Positions 1 to 11,898 of a DNA stretch of 64,000 nt are shown in pieces. Position 1 is the stretch's first letter, and each line of letters starts with the position of its first letter. The stretch comes from Liopterus haemorrhoidalis (lineage: Eukaryota > Arthropoda > Insecta > Coleoptera > Dytiscidae), in NCBI GenBank assembly GCA_963971575.1, contig OZ020611.1, positions 53,949,466-54,013,465 of the forward strand, given 5' to 3'. Below the pieces are notes generated by a model. It did no database searches. It had not been told where the DNA came from and saw nothing but the letters and a program-made list of their open reading frames with translations. The position numbers were made by a program, and so were the translations under genes.

Positions 1-62
1 TTCGTATTCGAACGCACATCACTCACTTCGCATTTTATTGTCACTGAACTGGTTTATTTCCT

Positions 63-2762
63 TCACTGTAGTAGGATGTGTTTCGTCAGTTTATGTTTAT
101 AGCGCTTATATCGTAATTCGTCAAGTTCATAGTCACCTATTTTATTAATCAAGGGGTTATCGTTGATAAGGCACCTGGAGAAGAAATTTTCTGTTAGTTT
201 ATGAATAGAGTCCTTTATATATTCCATTTGCAGCTCTTCATGTATCTCCGTTAGCCGTTTGTACCTTGGGTAATTACCGGCTATCCTGAGGCATTTATTT
301 TGTACCACCTGAGTTTTATTGTAGTTGGTTTCTGCGGTATTACTCCACACAGGACAAGCATATAAAAGTGATGGTCTAATAATGGCTTTATATAGCAGTA
401 TTTTGTTTGCTTGCGATAATCTGGATTTTTTGTTAAAAACTGGGAATAGTGCACTCATGTTTGCTGTTGCTGTTTGACATATTTTCTTACAATGCTGTGT
501 GAAATTTAATTTGTTGTCCATATGTAGTCCAAGATATTTGACTATTGGTGACCAGCAGACATTTTCACCATGTATTTGTATGTTATTATACATCCGTGGT
601 CTTCTTCTCGTGAATAGGATGGCTTCAGTCTTAGCTTCGTTTATCTTTATTTTCCACTTATCCATGAACTTCATAATTTTTTCAGTTGCATTTTCAAGTC
701 GTTTGACGATGGTGTCTGGTCTCCAAGATCGAGTGAAAATAGCTGTGTCGTCTGCATATAGCGAGTAGTAGACATTATTTACCCTAGGAAAGTCGTTAAT
801 GTATATGCTGAAGAGAATCGGTCCAAGGATTGATCCTTGTGGTACGCCTGCTTCTATTTTCCTTGTGGTGCACTTGCATTGTCCTATCATTACTTGAAAT
901 CTTCGGTCTTGAATGTAGGAATTTATCAGATGTATCAAGTATGGTGGAAAATGCATTCTGATAAGTTTTAAGATTAAACCTTTGTGCCAAACTGTGTCGA
1001 AAGCTTTTTCTATATCCAATAGTACCATTCCTGTATGCTTATTTAGATTAAATCCGTCGGTGATACTGTCCACTAATCTTGCTAGTTGGGCAGTAGTCGA
1101 GTGTCCTTTTCTAAAACCGAATTGTTCGGGAATTATTAAATTGTTGGCTGTAAGGTGATCATTAATTCTCTTCAGGTATATCTTTTCGGCTACTTTGCTT
1201 AGGGTGTTTAATAAGCTGATGGGTCTGTAACTGGAAGGAATATCAGAGGGTTTTTTCGGTTTTTTTATGGGCACTAATTTTGAATGTTTCCATGTTGATG
1301 GGAAGTGAGAATGTATGATAATATGATTTATTATTTTGGTTATGAGTACTATTGCTTTGGTGGGAAGTTGTTTTAAAAGTCGGGAAGAGATGTCATCGGG
1401 TCCGGGTGCTTTCCTATTTTTTAGTTTTTTAATTGTGGATTTGACTTCAGTCGGAGTTGTTATGTCTACATGGTCTGGTACTACTGGATGTGCTTTCAGG
1501 TAGTTTCTGACTTCAAGACAAACTTTTCTCGTGTTCTGTATTGTTCCTAGGTCAACATTCTGTTTGTGTACTTTCTCAAATTGGTCAGCTAAGATGTTAA
1601 CTTTCTCTACGGCTGAGTAACTATAGGTGTTATTGTTTTGCAGAGGTGGGATGAGAGTAGTTTTCTTCATTATTGTCTTGGTAATTTTCCACAAGTTTCC
1701 ATTTTGAGGTTGCAAGGTTGACAAAAAATCGTTCCATTTGCTGTTGCGAGTTTTTGCAACCACCTGTTTAACCAAGTAGTTTAATTTGTTGTATAGAGTT
1801 TTGAAAAGTTTATTTCTGGTCATTTGATGTTTTTTCCTGAAGTAATTTTTTAGTTGAATCAGAGCTTTCGTGTTGTCAGGTAAATCTACGTGGTGTTTTG
1901 TAATTTCTTCCGTTGGTATTGTGTTTTTTGCGGCTGTGCGGATAACAGAGGTGAGTGTGTCCAGAAATGTATCGATATCTTGAGGAGTGTCAATAGAAGC
2001 GTCATAAGGAATATTACTTTCTATTTCTCTTTTAAATCCTTCCCAGTCAGCTTTGTTATACTGGTATACTATTTTTTTCAAGTTTTTAGCAGGGATTTTG
2101 CCGATTTTAATATATACGGGATTGTGGTCGGAGCTGAGTATAGATTTCGTTACTGGTTGTGACACTGTCAAGTTGCTTCTTGTTATTGCTATGTCCAAAA
2201 CACTGGGTTGTCCTCGTCCGTTGGTTGGGTAGTAGGTTGGCTCATCAGGAGCGTGAATTTTTATGGAGGGATTTTGGAGTTGAAAGTTGTACAGCAATCT
2301 TCCATTTTTGTTACCATTGTGACAGTTCCATGATACATGTTTGCAACTCATATCTCCTATTATAATTGTCTTGTTATTAATTGCTAGAAAGTCATAAAAA
2401 TCGTTCGTCAGAGGTGTTTTCGGAGGTATGTATACTGATATAAGAAATATTGGGTCAGTGTCCGTGTATATTTTCAAACATACAGCATCAATTTCTTGTC
2501 TAACTCCATGAAGTGGATATTCTTCATGTTTGATATTACGTTTTATCAGTATTGCCGTTCCTCCACCATCGCTGTTTCTGTCTTTCCTGTATGTGTTGTA
2601 TCCGTTGACTTTTAATTTATGTTTTTCATCTAGGTGTGTTTCGGAGATAGCTATTACATCTATCGGTTCTACGCTAAGTTCATGCTCTAGCTCATGGATT
2701 TTGTTTTTAATGGAGCGGGCATTCCAAAACATTATTTTTAGGTGTTTATTGTTAGCTGCCAT
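63..2762 (-). CDS. Non-LTR retrotransposon ORF2: APE endonuclease plus reverse transcriptase
   Basis: An uninterrupted 899-residue protein for target-primed reverse transcription. Residues ~8-220 form an apurinic-like endonuclease: MFWNARSIKNK start, acidic ISETHLDE, IIIGDMSCKHVSWNC in place of the usual GDFN-type motif, and SSDHNPV near the end. Residues ~440-720 form the RT: NRKAPGPDDIS, SYRPISLLNTLSK, FGFRKGHST, LLDIEKAFDTVWH, GVPQGSILGPILFSIYINDF and the catalytic YADD. The C-terminal third is the usual thumb/connection region of jockey-like proteins. The start ATG at 2760-2762 lies 2 nt after the gag stop, suggesting translation by termination-reinitiation. Length is typical for the clade. 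No stop or frameshift is visible. The substitution MSCKH for FNAKH in the endonuclease is worth noting. Confidence 0.93.
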   Translation of the reverse strand: MAANNKHLKIMFWNARSIKNKIHELEHELSVEPIDVIAISETHLDEKHKLKVNGYNTYRKDRNSDGGGTAILIKRNIKHEEYPLHGVRQEIDAVCLKIYTDTDPIFLISVYIPPKTPLTNDFYDFLAINNKTIIIGDMSCKHVSWNCHNGNKNGRLLYNFQLQNPSIKIHAPDEPTYYPTNGRGQPSVLDIAITRSNLTVSQPVTKSILSSDHNPVYIKIGKIPAKNLKKIVYQYNKADWEGFKREIESNIPYDASIDTPQDIDTFLDTLTSVIRTAAKNTIPTEEITKHHVDLPDNTKALIQLKNYFRKKHQMTRNKLFKTLYNKLNYLVKQVVAKTRNSKWNDFLSTLQPQNGNLWKITKTIMKKTTLIPPLQNNNTYSYSAVEKVNILADQFEKVHKQNVDLGTIQNTRKVCLEVRNYLKAHPVVPDHVDITTPTEVKSTIKKLKNRKAPGPDDISSRLLKQLPTKAIVLITKIINHIIIHSHFPSTWKHSKLVPIKKPKKPSDIPSSYRPISLLNTLSKVAEKIYLKRINDHLTANNLIIPEQFGFRKGHSTTAQLARLVDSITDGFNLNKHTGMVLLDIEKAFDTVWHKGLILKLIRMHFPPYLIHLINSYIQDRRFQVMIGQCKCTTRKIEAGVPQGSILGPILFSIYINDFPRVNNVYYSLYADDTAIFTRSWRPDTIVKRLENATEKIMKFMDKWKIKINEAKTEAILFTRRRPRMYNNIQIHGENVCWSPIVKYLGLHMDNKLNFTQHCKKICQTATANMSALFPVFNKKSRLSQANKILLYKAIIRPSLLYACPVWSNTAETNYNKTQVVQNKCLRIAGNYPRYKRLTEIHEELQMEYIKDSIHKLTENFFSRCLINDNPLINKIGDYELDELRYKRYKHKLTKHILLQ

Positions 2763-2764
2763 AA

Positions 2765-3862
2765 TTATCCAAAGAATGAAACTGCAAAGTCAATTAGTAT
2801 CATAAGTTTGCTCACTCCATCTGGGGCGGCGTTTATTTTAGACATCAGGTCTTTAATGTTTTTGACTATCTTTTTTAAGTCAAAATTTTGTACTAATGAT
2901 TTGAGAAGTGAAATTATATCACTTAACCCATTATTGGTGGAACTATTTTCATCACTGGTATTACGTGCAGGCCATGTTGGTGTTTGGTTAACTTCAGGAC
3001 GTGTACTTCTGTTCAAGGGAGGAAATGAAGTTTTTGTAAAAGTCGGTGGTCTAGTGATGTGTCTTGGTTGTAACCTGTTGAATATAGGTCTTTTAACACA
3101 TTGATTGAAGTTAGCGGTGTGGTTTTCACCGCAATTTGCGCAGGTGGGTGGTTCAGTAAGTGGTTTCTTGCAGTCCTTGGTAACATGCAACTGACCACAT
3201 TTTACGCATCGTGGGGTTTTTGTGCAATTTTGCGCAATGTGTCCAAATGACTGGCATCTGTAACATTGAGCTGGACCATTTCTTTTTAGTTTCTCCCACT
3301 GTATCACACAATAACATACTTTTTTATGTTGTACAATGGTTTTTATGTCAGTGCCCTTTTCGAAAGTGGCCATATAAAGTGGATAGGCGTGAATGATTTT
3401 ATTTTGTTCTTTCCGTACTATTTGCTTGATTTTGAGTACAGGCAGTTTTTTGTTCTTTAAATCCTCTTCAATTTCATTTGTTGATATGTTCGGCGGTAAA
3501 TTCCTAATCATTAACTTAACGTCCCTTTCATTATATGGGGTTCTGGTAGTGTATTCAATATTAGATTGATCTAGTTCTTTTTTAACCTCGTTGAAGTCTA
3601 ATATGTTTTTGGTTAATATAATGATTCTACGACCTTTAAATTTTAACTTGATTTCTTCGTTTAAATTAGCTTCCAATTTTTGAATAGTACTTACATGGTT
3701 TTCGAAGTAACTATAAACTATAATAGGGGGTATTTCTCTTTTCCTCCTTTGCGGACGGACACTCCTAACTTCTTTTTCTTCATCTGAACTACAGTCCTCC
3801 TCTTCACTTAACGCACCATACGGGTTATCGGTCGGAATATTGTACCTCTGCTCAAGGATAGT
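2765..3862 (-). CDS. Non-LTR retrotransposon ORF1, gag-like zinc-knuckle protein, 5'-partial
   Basis: Nucleic-acid-binding gag-like protein of the same element. It carries three knuckles in series: CYRCQSFGHIAQNC (CX2CX4HX4C), CVKCGQLHVTKDC and CANCGENHTANFNQC, as in jockey ORF1 proteins. The first possible start codon is a TTG at 3676, but the frame stays open to 3862 through an acidic/basic stretch and an IPPIIVYS segment resembling the PPI motif that precedes the gag core in jockey elements. No ATG occurs in this extension, so I read it as a coding region missing its 5' end rather than starting at 3676. Stop TAA at 2765-2767, two bases before ORF2. Confidence 0.85.
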   Translation of the reverse strand, partial: TILEQRYNIPTDNPYGALSEEEDCSSDEEKEVRSVRPQRRKREIPPIIVYSYFENHVSTIQKLEANLNEEIKLKFKGRRIIILTKNILDFNEVKKELDQSNIEYTTRTPYNERDVKLMIRNLPPNISTNEIEEDLKNKKLPVLKIKQIVRKEQNKIIHAYPLYMATFEKGTDIKTIVQHKKVCYCVIQWEKLKRNGPAQCYRCQSFGHIAQNCTKTPRCVKCGQLHVTKDCKKPLTEPPTCANCGENHTANFNQCVKRPIFNRLQPRHITRPPTFTKTSFPPLNRSTRPEVNQTPTWPARNTSDENSSTNNGLSDIISLLKSLVQNFDLKKIVKNIKDLMSKINAAPDGVSKLMILIDFAVSFFG

Positions 3863-3983
3863 TTATTGATGGTGAACCAGGAATTAGCTTTGTCAAGTAG
3901 TGAGAGATTTTCAGATTGAAGTATGTTTAAATTAGAGTTTGTAGTCAATATGGTTGTATCATCCGCATAAAGTAAAACTAAAA
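3852..3983 (-). pseudogene. Reverse transcriptase fragment of a second LINE (YADD region)
   Basis: Minus-strand translation gives LVLLYADDTTILTTNSNL followed by LLDKANSWFTINKLSL, the catalytic YADD motif and the following helix of a non-LTR RT. It is not the frame or the sequence of the neighbouring jockey ORF2. The match ends abruptly at about 3851 where the truncated gag of the jockey element begins, so this looks like the target into which that element inserted. The rest of this older RT is not found on the other side within the window. Confidence 0.75.
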
Positions 3984-4638
3984 TTTAAAAAAAATAAAAT
4001 TAAAAGTAAAATTAAAAACACGAAAAGGGTGTAAAATCACTCTTTACGTAATTTTTTTTCTGTGCCCTTCCATTATAAAAACTTACGTGCCGCCACAGCA
4101 ATATATAAACAAGGAAAATAGGCCGAGAGAGAAAGAGTTAAATTTAAATAAAATATTCATAAAACAAAAGAGCACATTTGTATATTAACACAAAACAAGA
4201 AATTATAATTAATTTCAACTCCAACGAAATGAACAAATGTATCTAACCATATATAAATGATAACATCATCATGTTTTGCAATTTTTTTTTCGCACACAAA
4301 TTTTTTCTTGTTAACCAATTTAATTTTTTCACATATATTTTCGTGTTGTAACTGATTGTCACTCCTTTTTCTCGACAGTAACAATATCTAGCATCACTTT
4401 CTAAGTAAAATGTGTTTATATTTTCACGCAAATTACATTTTGTAGAGTGTGATGTTCATTCACACAGTATCCGTAAACATTCCCATAAATTACATTTCAT
4501 AAAAAACGCTTCTAGACAAATTAATTCACGGCAAATTACATAAAATTTTCTCTGTTCGTCTTATGGGTATAATTATGTGGGTCGCTTTAGCGTTTTTATC
4601 GGATGTAACAGTGGCGACTCGTCAAAAGAGATAGAGTA
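3984..4638. other. AT-rich spacer, no gene seen
   Basis: About 650 bases of A/T-rich sequence with homopolymer runs. Short open frames here have no recognisable composition or motif. I see no element ends. Confidence 0.6.
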
Positions 4639-4744
4639 AACACAAGCAGGGGCGCACACAGACTTTTGGCTTGGGGGGTCCAATTATACATAATTTTTAT
4701 AAACACAGGGCAAAATTTCATTTTCAAGTGAAAAGCAAAAAAAA

Positions 4745-5574
<830 letters not shown>

Positions 5575-6255
5575 CTCCCTTCTAAGTTTTAAGTGAAGAG
5601 CAAAAAAAAAGGTCCTCACTTCTAAATTTTAAGTGAAGAGCAAAGAAAAAAGTCCTCACTTCTCACAGTACGGGGAGGGGTCCGGACCCCTTGAACCCCC
5701 CTCCATGTGTGCGCCCCTGAACACAAGTGTAGAATACCTCGATTAACGAATTAGATACGTTTCTAAACAATGTAGCGCTAAGCAAAACAGCATTATACGG
5801 AGTCATCATTTTGTAGGTATGACCACAAAAAAAAAAAATCTTATAATGTCACTCATGTGTCTGTCTGTCTGTACGGTAGAAATTGTAGTCAGACACCTGC
5901 ATATAGAAAATTGAAATTTGGCATGCTCTTGACCCACATATAGGAAAAATATAGAGAATTCATAAAATAAAGCTCGGGATTATTATAAACAAATATATAT
6001 TTCATGAATAAAAAAATATGTTTTTGTAAAATATTTATTTTTGATGGGATTTTGGTCAAAAATATTTCGAAAAATGTTTGTCCCCCACCCTACCAGCGAG
6101 GTTGATCTAAAAATCTGAAAAAAAAATCTCCATAATGTTCATTGATGGGAATCGTAATAGTTCAACAAGAATTTAGATATCGATTTTTTTGTTTCGTTGA
6201 AAAAAATAATTACTTTTTTAAAATTTATTGTTTGCTATCAGAAGAAAGCTCTTAA

Positions 6256-6764
6256 CCCTTTACTGCATGAATTTTTATTTTTGGCTGAAATAATTCATGA
6301 GCATGAATTGGTTCTTATTGATAAAAAAATTAACTAAAAAAATATATTAATTATTATTTTTATGAAAAAATAATAATTAAAATAATAATTTAGGGTTTGT
6401 GCCATACATGGAACATTATGTTTCTACATTATGTTACAAAAGAAAATGATTCCGTATTATTTGCTCGTCAATTGCTAGGTGTTCTTCATTAGGGATTAAA
6501 AGCAGTCGCCCTCGAATTTTTTAAAGAAAAGGTCGTATCTTCTAGTTGTCTTTTCTCAATAAATTCAGAGTTATCGTTGAAGTGCAAATTCCGCTTGATA
6601 TCCTCAAATCTATTGCAGCCCATTACTTGAGATACTGCAGGATCCATTGCTGTATATGTGGCATGTATGAACATTCATGAAGTAACGTTCTGATTCAGTT
6701 TTAAAAGTGAAATAAAAAATAAAAATCGGAATGTGCCATATATGGCACAGTATGCGGTAAAGGG
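6256..6764 (-). mobile_element. piggyBac-type MITE flanked by TTAA, copy 1
   Basis: Flanked by TTAA on both sides (6252-6255, 6765-6768). Ends are CCCTTTACTGCATGAATTT and, inverted, CCCTTTACCGCATACTGTGCC. TTAA duplication with CCC-type ends is characteristic of piggyBac. Inside is a short fragment of a piggyBac transposase. The same unit recurs at 16.6-17.05 kb and 55.38-55.79 kb, so this is a multicopy non-autonomous family carrying captured coding sequence. Confidence 0.85.
6489..6674 (-). pseudogene. piggyBac transposase fragment
   Basis: Sixty-one residues containing AVSQVMGCNRFEDIKRNLHF followed by NDN, which fits the N-terminal region of the piggyBac-like DDE transposase (the MS.NRFE.I...LHF.DN pattern). 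The fragment is far too short to act. Closely similar fragments lie at 55472-55657 and around 16690-16850 with different stop codons, so the fragment was amplified as passive MITE content. Confidence 0.75.
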
Positions 6765-7130
6765 TTAAGACGTAGATTATGGAACGGAAAGAAGTTTATT
6801 TTTTAATTTTAACCCGATTTTTTCCAACAATGTTTTAAAATATCACTGTCCTGCACCCTTTAACGCAAAGGGGTTACACTGAAAAGCTGAAAAAATTCTA
6901 AGCAATTTACATTGATCTTAATCGGCAACGTACGAGAGGATTTCTTGATCAGATTTCGGTTTTGAAAAATAATGCGGTTTTTGTGATTTTGCTGATTTAA
7001 TTGAAAAATCAGAAACTGTTAAAGAGAAGGCAATAATGAAAAATCCATTTTTTTCGTCGCAGTTGCGTATTCATAATTTCATAAAAATTTGGAAAAAAAA
7101 ATGCTATTGAATAAATGCATCTAAATCTGC

Positions 7131-8200
7131 CCCACTCTCCCCTATTTGGTTGTGAAAATATTTCCTTGACGGCACGAAAACTGTACTCGCCCGGTTCAGC
7201 CCGGTCATTGCACCGGACACTTATATGGCCAGATCGGAGTTACTCCAAACAGTTCGTTAGTGTTCCAAGTTAAAGTACTCCACGCTCCCAAACTACGCTA
7301 GAACTACCTTCCCTCTTCCCCTGAAGCACCTACCCAAATTTCAGAACCTCGAGTTCTATTGAAGTGAGGGTAAACGGTTAAATTAAAAACTCATTCAAAT
7401 TGCGCCTGTTTGGATTATACGGTGTTCCAAGTGTAATAATTTCAGAACAGTTCGGAGTAGAACAGTTCAGAGTAGTTTGGAGTGTTTCACACCTAACTGG
7501 AAAGCACCTATTGTTAAAATTAAAATCTTATATTTCAAGTTTGTTCCACGATTTTATCAGGCGCCGAAATTATTTTACATGATCGTGATTTCCTCACAAT
7601 GAAACTGACGAGCCATCACTGTGATATACCTCGTTATTTACGACAATGGAAGAATGCTTTTTATGAATGAGCTACAGGAAATATGGTATATTTCCGTATA
7701 GAGACCTATGATATATTTTACAAATCATCATTAATTTGTGCCAATTGGAAATTTTATAGTTTTTTACCTAGAGCATGGAAAGTAGGGGAGCTTGTTTACC
7801 TTGAGTATAATGTACCTTGGAACAGCTTTTAAATTCCTGATCTTCTCTATCATTTAGCGGCCTCATTATGATATACATACGAGCCCTGTCCACTTTCATT
7901 GGCCCAGCTATGAAATTTTCAGTTTCTTTAGAAATTATTAAATAATAAGTAAAAGTAAATGCTGCTTTGTACATTTTTTGATAATATAATCATACTAGAA
8001 GCAAAGGGGTCAAAATTTATTCCGTAATATTTAATTTGTGATTATAAAAATAATATTCGTAAAACAAACGTATTTTTTGAGTTCATGTATTCTAGTACTG
8101 TATATAAAATAACTGGGTTTTTGCGGTAGCTATGCGTAGTAGGCGTTGGAAACCAAAGTTTGTTTATTGACTGTGATGTATTAAAAGTGTTAAGTCTAAA
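7131..8200. other. Unassigned sequence, no gene seen
   Basis: A GC-richer patch at about 7180-7370 and a run of related AGTTCGGAGTAG/AGTTTGGAGTG words near 7440-7490, otherwise AT-rich. Short frames are not convincing. No element ends recognised. Confidence 0.5.
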
Positions 8201-8212
8201 TAATTTTAAAAC

Positions 8213-8614
8213 ATGGGCAGAGGCAAAGCTATTGATGAAAAAATTAGGTTAATCATTGTGAAGTTAGCAAAAACAGGAAAAACCAATTCCGAAATCGGAA
8301 AATTATTAGGTTTGTCAAGATATAGTATTAGAAATATTGTAAAATTGTACAAAACAAGTGGTTGAGTTGCCCCAAAGACCCAGTACGTGAAGAAAACTAC
8401 ACTGACGGACAATGACAAACGTGCATTGAAAAGGATTATTAAGGATAACAGACGTGCTAACTACAGTCAATTGAGTGTACTGTGGAGCGATGTTGTTGGA
8501 AGACGTGTTTCAAGGTCTACATGTCATCAGAAAGCTAAAAAATTAGGATTTGGAACCTATAAGGTAATTTTTTTTAATCGGACTCATTTAATGACCAATT
8601 TAATGTACTTTTAG
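8213..8614 (+). pseudogene. Tc1-like transposase, N-terminal fragment
   Basis: From ATG 8213 the frame reads MGRGKAIDEKIRLIIVKLAK..., a helix-turn-helix DNA-binding start with SEIGKLLGLSRYSIRNIVK, then an in-frame TGA after about 50 residues, then continues in the same frame with LTDNDKRALKRIIKDNRRAN and VVGRRVSRSTCHQKAKKLGF, the second HTH of Tc1-like transposases. It ends before the DDE catalytic domain. The family's protein is about 340 residues, so this is a truncated, stop-containing relic. No Tc1 terminal repeats were identified around it. Confidence 0.8.
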
Positions 8615-8640
8615 GAAAAAAATATAAAATTATCGATTCC

Positions 8641-8818
8641 CTATGCTAGATCAAAAGTTGACATCATTTCCGGTGAAACCGGAAGTGCCTCAGAATTCTT
8701 ATAGTAACCTTTAGATGGGCCTTTTTGTCTAGTTTAACTTTTGTTCTGAATATTTTTTGTATCTTTACAAATAAAGGAGATTTTCGGGGTACCCCGTTTC
8801 AAACAAACACCCTGTATA
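8641..8818 (+). repeat. Interspersed repeat ending CACCCTGTATA, copy 1
   Basis: This stretch matches 22302-22469 in the same orientation over about 170 bp: both start near TGCTAGAT.AAAAGTTGA and end with GTTTCAAACAAACACCCTGTATA. The inverted form TATACAGGGTGTTTG is a common transposon-end type, but I did not find a matching opposite end, so the class is open. Confidence 0.65.
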
Positions 8819-9054
8819 TGATAGAACGCTTTATAGCATTTATGATAATATCAATTAAAACACACAAATCCAAGCACATATAAGCATTTATTACTACGTC
8901 TATTTACAATCCGTCACACATATGTCATTAAGTTATGGTTACTATCGTAACATATTACACAGGGGTCCAAGAACTAGTTTTGATCTTAACATATATATAA
9001 AAACAAAAATATAACATAATTTAAATTACATAACATAAAGTTTAACATGCAAAA

Positions 9055-9830
9055 TCAACTATTTTTGCTGCAAGAGTTTCTCTTCTTTTCTTCACCTTCC
9101 TCATCCATTTCCTCATCCAGTCGCCCGGGTTTTTCGCCTATTTTCGGGTAGCGTCGCAAGTGGTAGAAAGTTTCTGGATGTTCCCCGCATGTTTGACATT
9201 TCCTCTCTTCTTCTCTCTTCCAGAATTGGTTTGCTGCGGCCTCATTCACGCATCTGAATCTCGCTATGAGATTCTGGTGTTTGTTGTTTTTGTTCAGGTA
9301 CTCTGGTAAGATTATTACTTGTATCTTATGGTAGTCTTTGTTGTACCTCATTGTGTCGATCCTGTTTTGTCAGTTTTGGTCTTGAACTTCTTTGTCTCTT
9401 TCCGCCAGCATCTGTAGGAAATCCTTTCCTTCTTCTTGCATTCTCTTTATTTCTTCTAAACCGTATCCATTCCTCTCGTAGTATTTCCTTCTCTCAGTCC
9501 CCCAATTTGTTTGGGTATTTCTTTCCCTTTCATTTCGGCACTCTTCGAGAATTTTATTACGACTTGTTCTTATTTTCTTTTCATATTTTGCGGCTCTGGC
9601 TCCAGTGTTTATTCTTATTTTTGTCCCTCTTTGTTTCTGCCACCACTTTGTAGCTAAGGGTCTGTCTGTCCAATTGTAGCGTCCATTTAATGTATATCTC
9701 CCGTGTTCTTTCTATCTTTTCATGTTCTCTCCACCTCCATATCTCTGACCCGTATAGGAGAATTCCCTTTACTAGCTTGTCATATAGAGACATCCTCTTC
9801 TTGAAGTCCGAATTTCTTTTCTCCTATACT
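9055..9830 (-). pseudogene. Decayed LINE ORF2 C-terminal region
   Basis: Minus-strand frames that can be read in succession give YDKLVKGILLYGSEIWRWRE (typical post-RT region of LINE ORF2), then IARFRCVNEAAANQFWKREE followed by ERKCQTCGEHPETFYHL, a cysteine/histidine-containing C-terminus common in arthropod LINEs. Several frameshifts separate the pieces. The RT core is absent. It differs from the jockey element at the window's left edge, so it represents another LINE lineage. Confidence 0.7.
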
Positions 9831-9839
9831 CCAAACTTC

Positions 9840-10839
9840 TCCCATAGCGTTTCTGGCTTTTTTCTGTCTGTCCTTTATGTGTTTAGAATCTCCATTTCTT
9901 CATTAATTAGTAGTTCCTTATTATTTAATTTACAACAAAAATGTATATAAGGATATTTGTTAACCGTAAAGCTATACCACTCAAATGCTCACCCACTCTT
10001 TTGAATAATTTAAACTGCTGTGAATGGTATACAAATTCAGAAGCAAACTTCAGTTATTTTGAAAAAATAAAGAGGAATTTTTCAAAAAAATTAATCCTTT
10101 TTATTTTATTGCAGTATTTTCGGTGATATCTTGGCGGACTGTGTATTGTAAGTCATCTTATACAATTTTTATAACAATTGTCATCCCACTACAAAATAAA
10201 TAGCTTTCAACTAACTAAATAGAATAATGCTTCATTGTTTAGTGACCGGAAGAGATTGTCTTGTTTCAATAATAATGCGTCAAGATTATTTGACTTGTCC
10301 ACATTTAATATATGGCTAATAAATAATACTGATATTTATTTAGCTTCTGTAATAAACTATAGAAGAAGCATTCAACGTTATTTCCGTTCACTTTCTTTGA
10401 AACATATAAATAAATAACCAGCATTAACATATATTACGTATACTCACATGTACTTAGTTCCATTAATCTTGGCATATATTACTTAACTCTACCCATAAAA
10501 TGATCAGTTATGGAATGTGTTGAAAGAATCAACAATTAGATGAACAAGGAAATGCACAAGTGAAATGCTCTTCGTGGTCCACTGCAAAATGTTACATTTA
10601 TGATTGTATACATTATTTTTCTTCCGGGTTGTAATCTTTTATCTCTAGAATTAGGTAATTTTTAACAAATTAATTTTAATTAAATGTAATTTTTTTATTA
10701 CGTCGCCTACATAAGTAATTTTTACGGTAATTAATATAATCAGTACACTTTATTTCATTTATTATATATTATTTAATAGAGGACAAACTAGGATAAGCTG
10801 ACGATTTTAGGATAGTTAGCATCTCAGAGCAAACTCTTA
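9840..10839. other. AT-rich spacer, no gene seen
   Basis: Two short frames near 9941 and 10235 have no recognisable features. Nothing else supported. Confidence 0.55.
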
Positions 10840-11015
10840 TTGATTCACAGGGCCGCCCCTAGGCTGTGGCAAGTGGGGCACCTGCCCCAGGCCCCGCGCT
10901 TCGACCGTCAAGTAATAAAATAATAAAATACATTAAAAATATTATTCCAAGTTTTGTAAATAGTTGGAAAAAAATACATATTTATTGAATATAAGTATGT
11001 GTACTTTGTTAATAG

Positions 11016-11020
<5 letters not shown>

Positions 11021-11049
<29 letters not shown>
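11021..11049. repeat. (TA)n microsatellite
   Basis: Uninterrupted TA dinucleotide run inside the 4.3-kb hAT-like element. Confidence 0.9.
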
Positions 11050-11053
<4 letters not shown>

Positions 11054-11898
11054 CTGACCGACGTTGTCAAGCCATGTACATGCAACAGACAACCACAGAC
11101 CCACCGAATCTAATGGGATTTCAGGAGTATATGTATCAAAAATAGAAAGACCGCACTTTGCACTCCTGGAGCAACCTTCAAGGGGTAACGAATTATGAAA
11201 GAAACATTTTTGCTATATTTGATAACCGGTATTAAGCCCCATACATGTTTACGTCGTAATCAGGTCATTTGTGTATAATTTGTATATGCTGACGACGTAC
11301 TCAATCCCGTACAGTGTTGTCGGTATTTACATCGTTTCTGTAAACAAATATCCTCATGTTGACCTTCATTTCACGATTGTCTAGCGATCGTAATAAAATT
11401 TACGTATATTTCAATATGACATAATTTTTATTTTAGGATTAATAGTTCATTTATAAGGTTTCTCAGTTAATCTAATGTTTACTATTGACATTCAATGAAT
11501 GTCAATAACAATCAATAGTATTTAAAAATTTATATGAGGCTAAAAAATTTCATTTTTGATCGGTTACAGTGGTAATAATAAAACAATTTTTTTACTTGCA
11601 TTCCGCTACATCCTCAGAACTGTCTTTGTACTTCCTATGATTCTTTTCACTTACGAATTTTTTAAATTATTTAACTTGAACTTCGAAACTATTTTTTAAG
11701 AATGAAAGTGATTCTGATTTTTCTATTTCTTGATACGTTTTCCATTTACCATGTACGCCATAAAAATTATAGTATAATAAAACAATGATTCAAAACATTT
11801 TACTGTACGACCAACACAGAGCGTGTCATGGTAGTTTTTTTTTTTTATATATAATAATAATTTTATTTATGGGTGCTCTAACATCTAGGTTATTAGCT

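Larger units (their letters stand above)
1..3862 (-). mobile_element. Jockey-type non-LTR retrotransposon, 5'-truncated, 3' end outside window
   Basis: Reading on the minus strand there is a gag-like frame (2765-3862), a 2-nt gap, a long endonuclease/reverse transcriptase frame (63-2762), and a 3' untranslated stretch that leaves the window at base 1. This order is that of jockey-clade LINEs. The gag frame is open up to 3862 without any in-frame ATG, and directly upstream the sequence becomes a different RT fragment, so the copy is truncated at its 5' end. The 3' tail and any target duplication lie outside the window. The long intact ORF2 suggests a fairly recent insertion. Confidence 0.9.
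5806..7130 (+). mobile_element. HINE/DINE-1-like repeat, copy B, split by a piggyBac MITE
   Basis: Begins with TTTTGTAGGTATGACC, followed by a short GTCT run, the motifs AATTTGGCATGC and ACATATAGGAAAAATA, and the long AT-rich body with GTTGATCTAAAAAT shared with copies at 12.2, 15.3 and 53.8 kb. The body is interrupted at a TTAA inside the shared string AAGCTCTTAAGACGTAGATT by a piggyBac-type MITE (6256-6764). The subterminal repeat and hairpin of the 3' end are missing, so the right limit is approximate. Confidence 0.6.

Noticed and set aside
499..3396. Several plus-strand frames (499-768, 1890-2162, 2530-3104, 3211-3396)
   Set aside because: Antisense shadows of the jockey ORF1 and ORF2.
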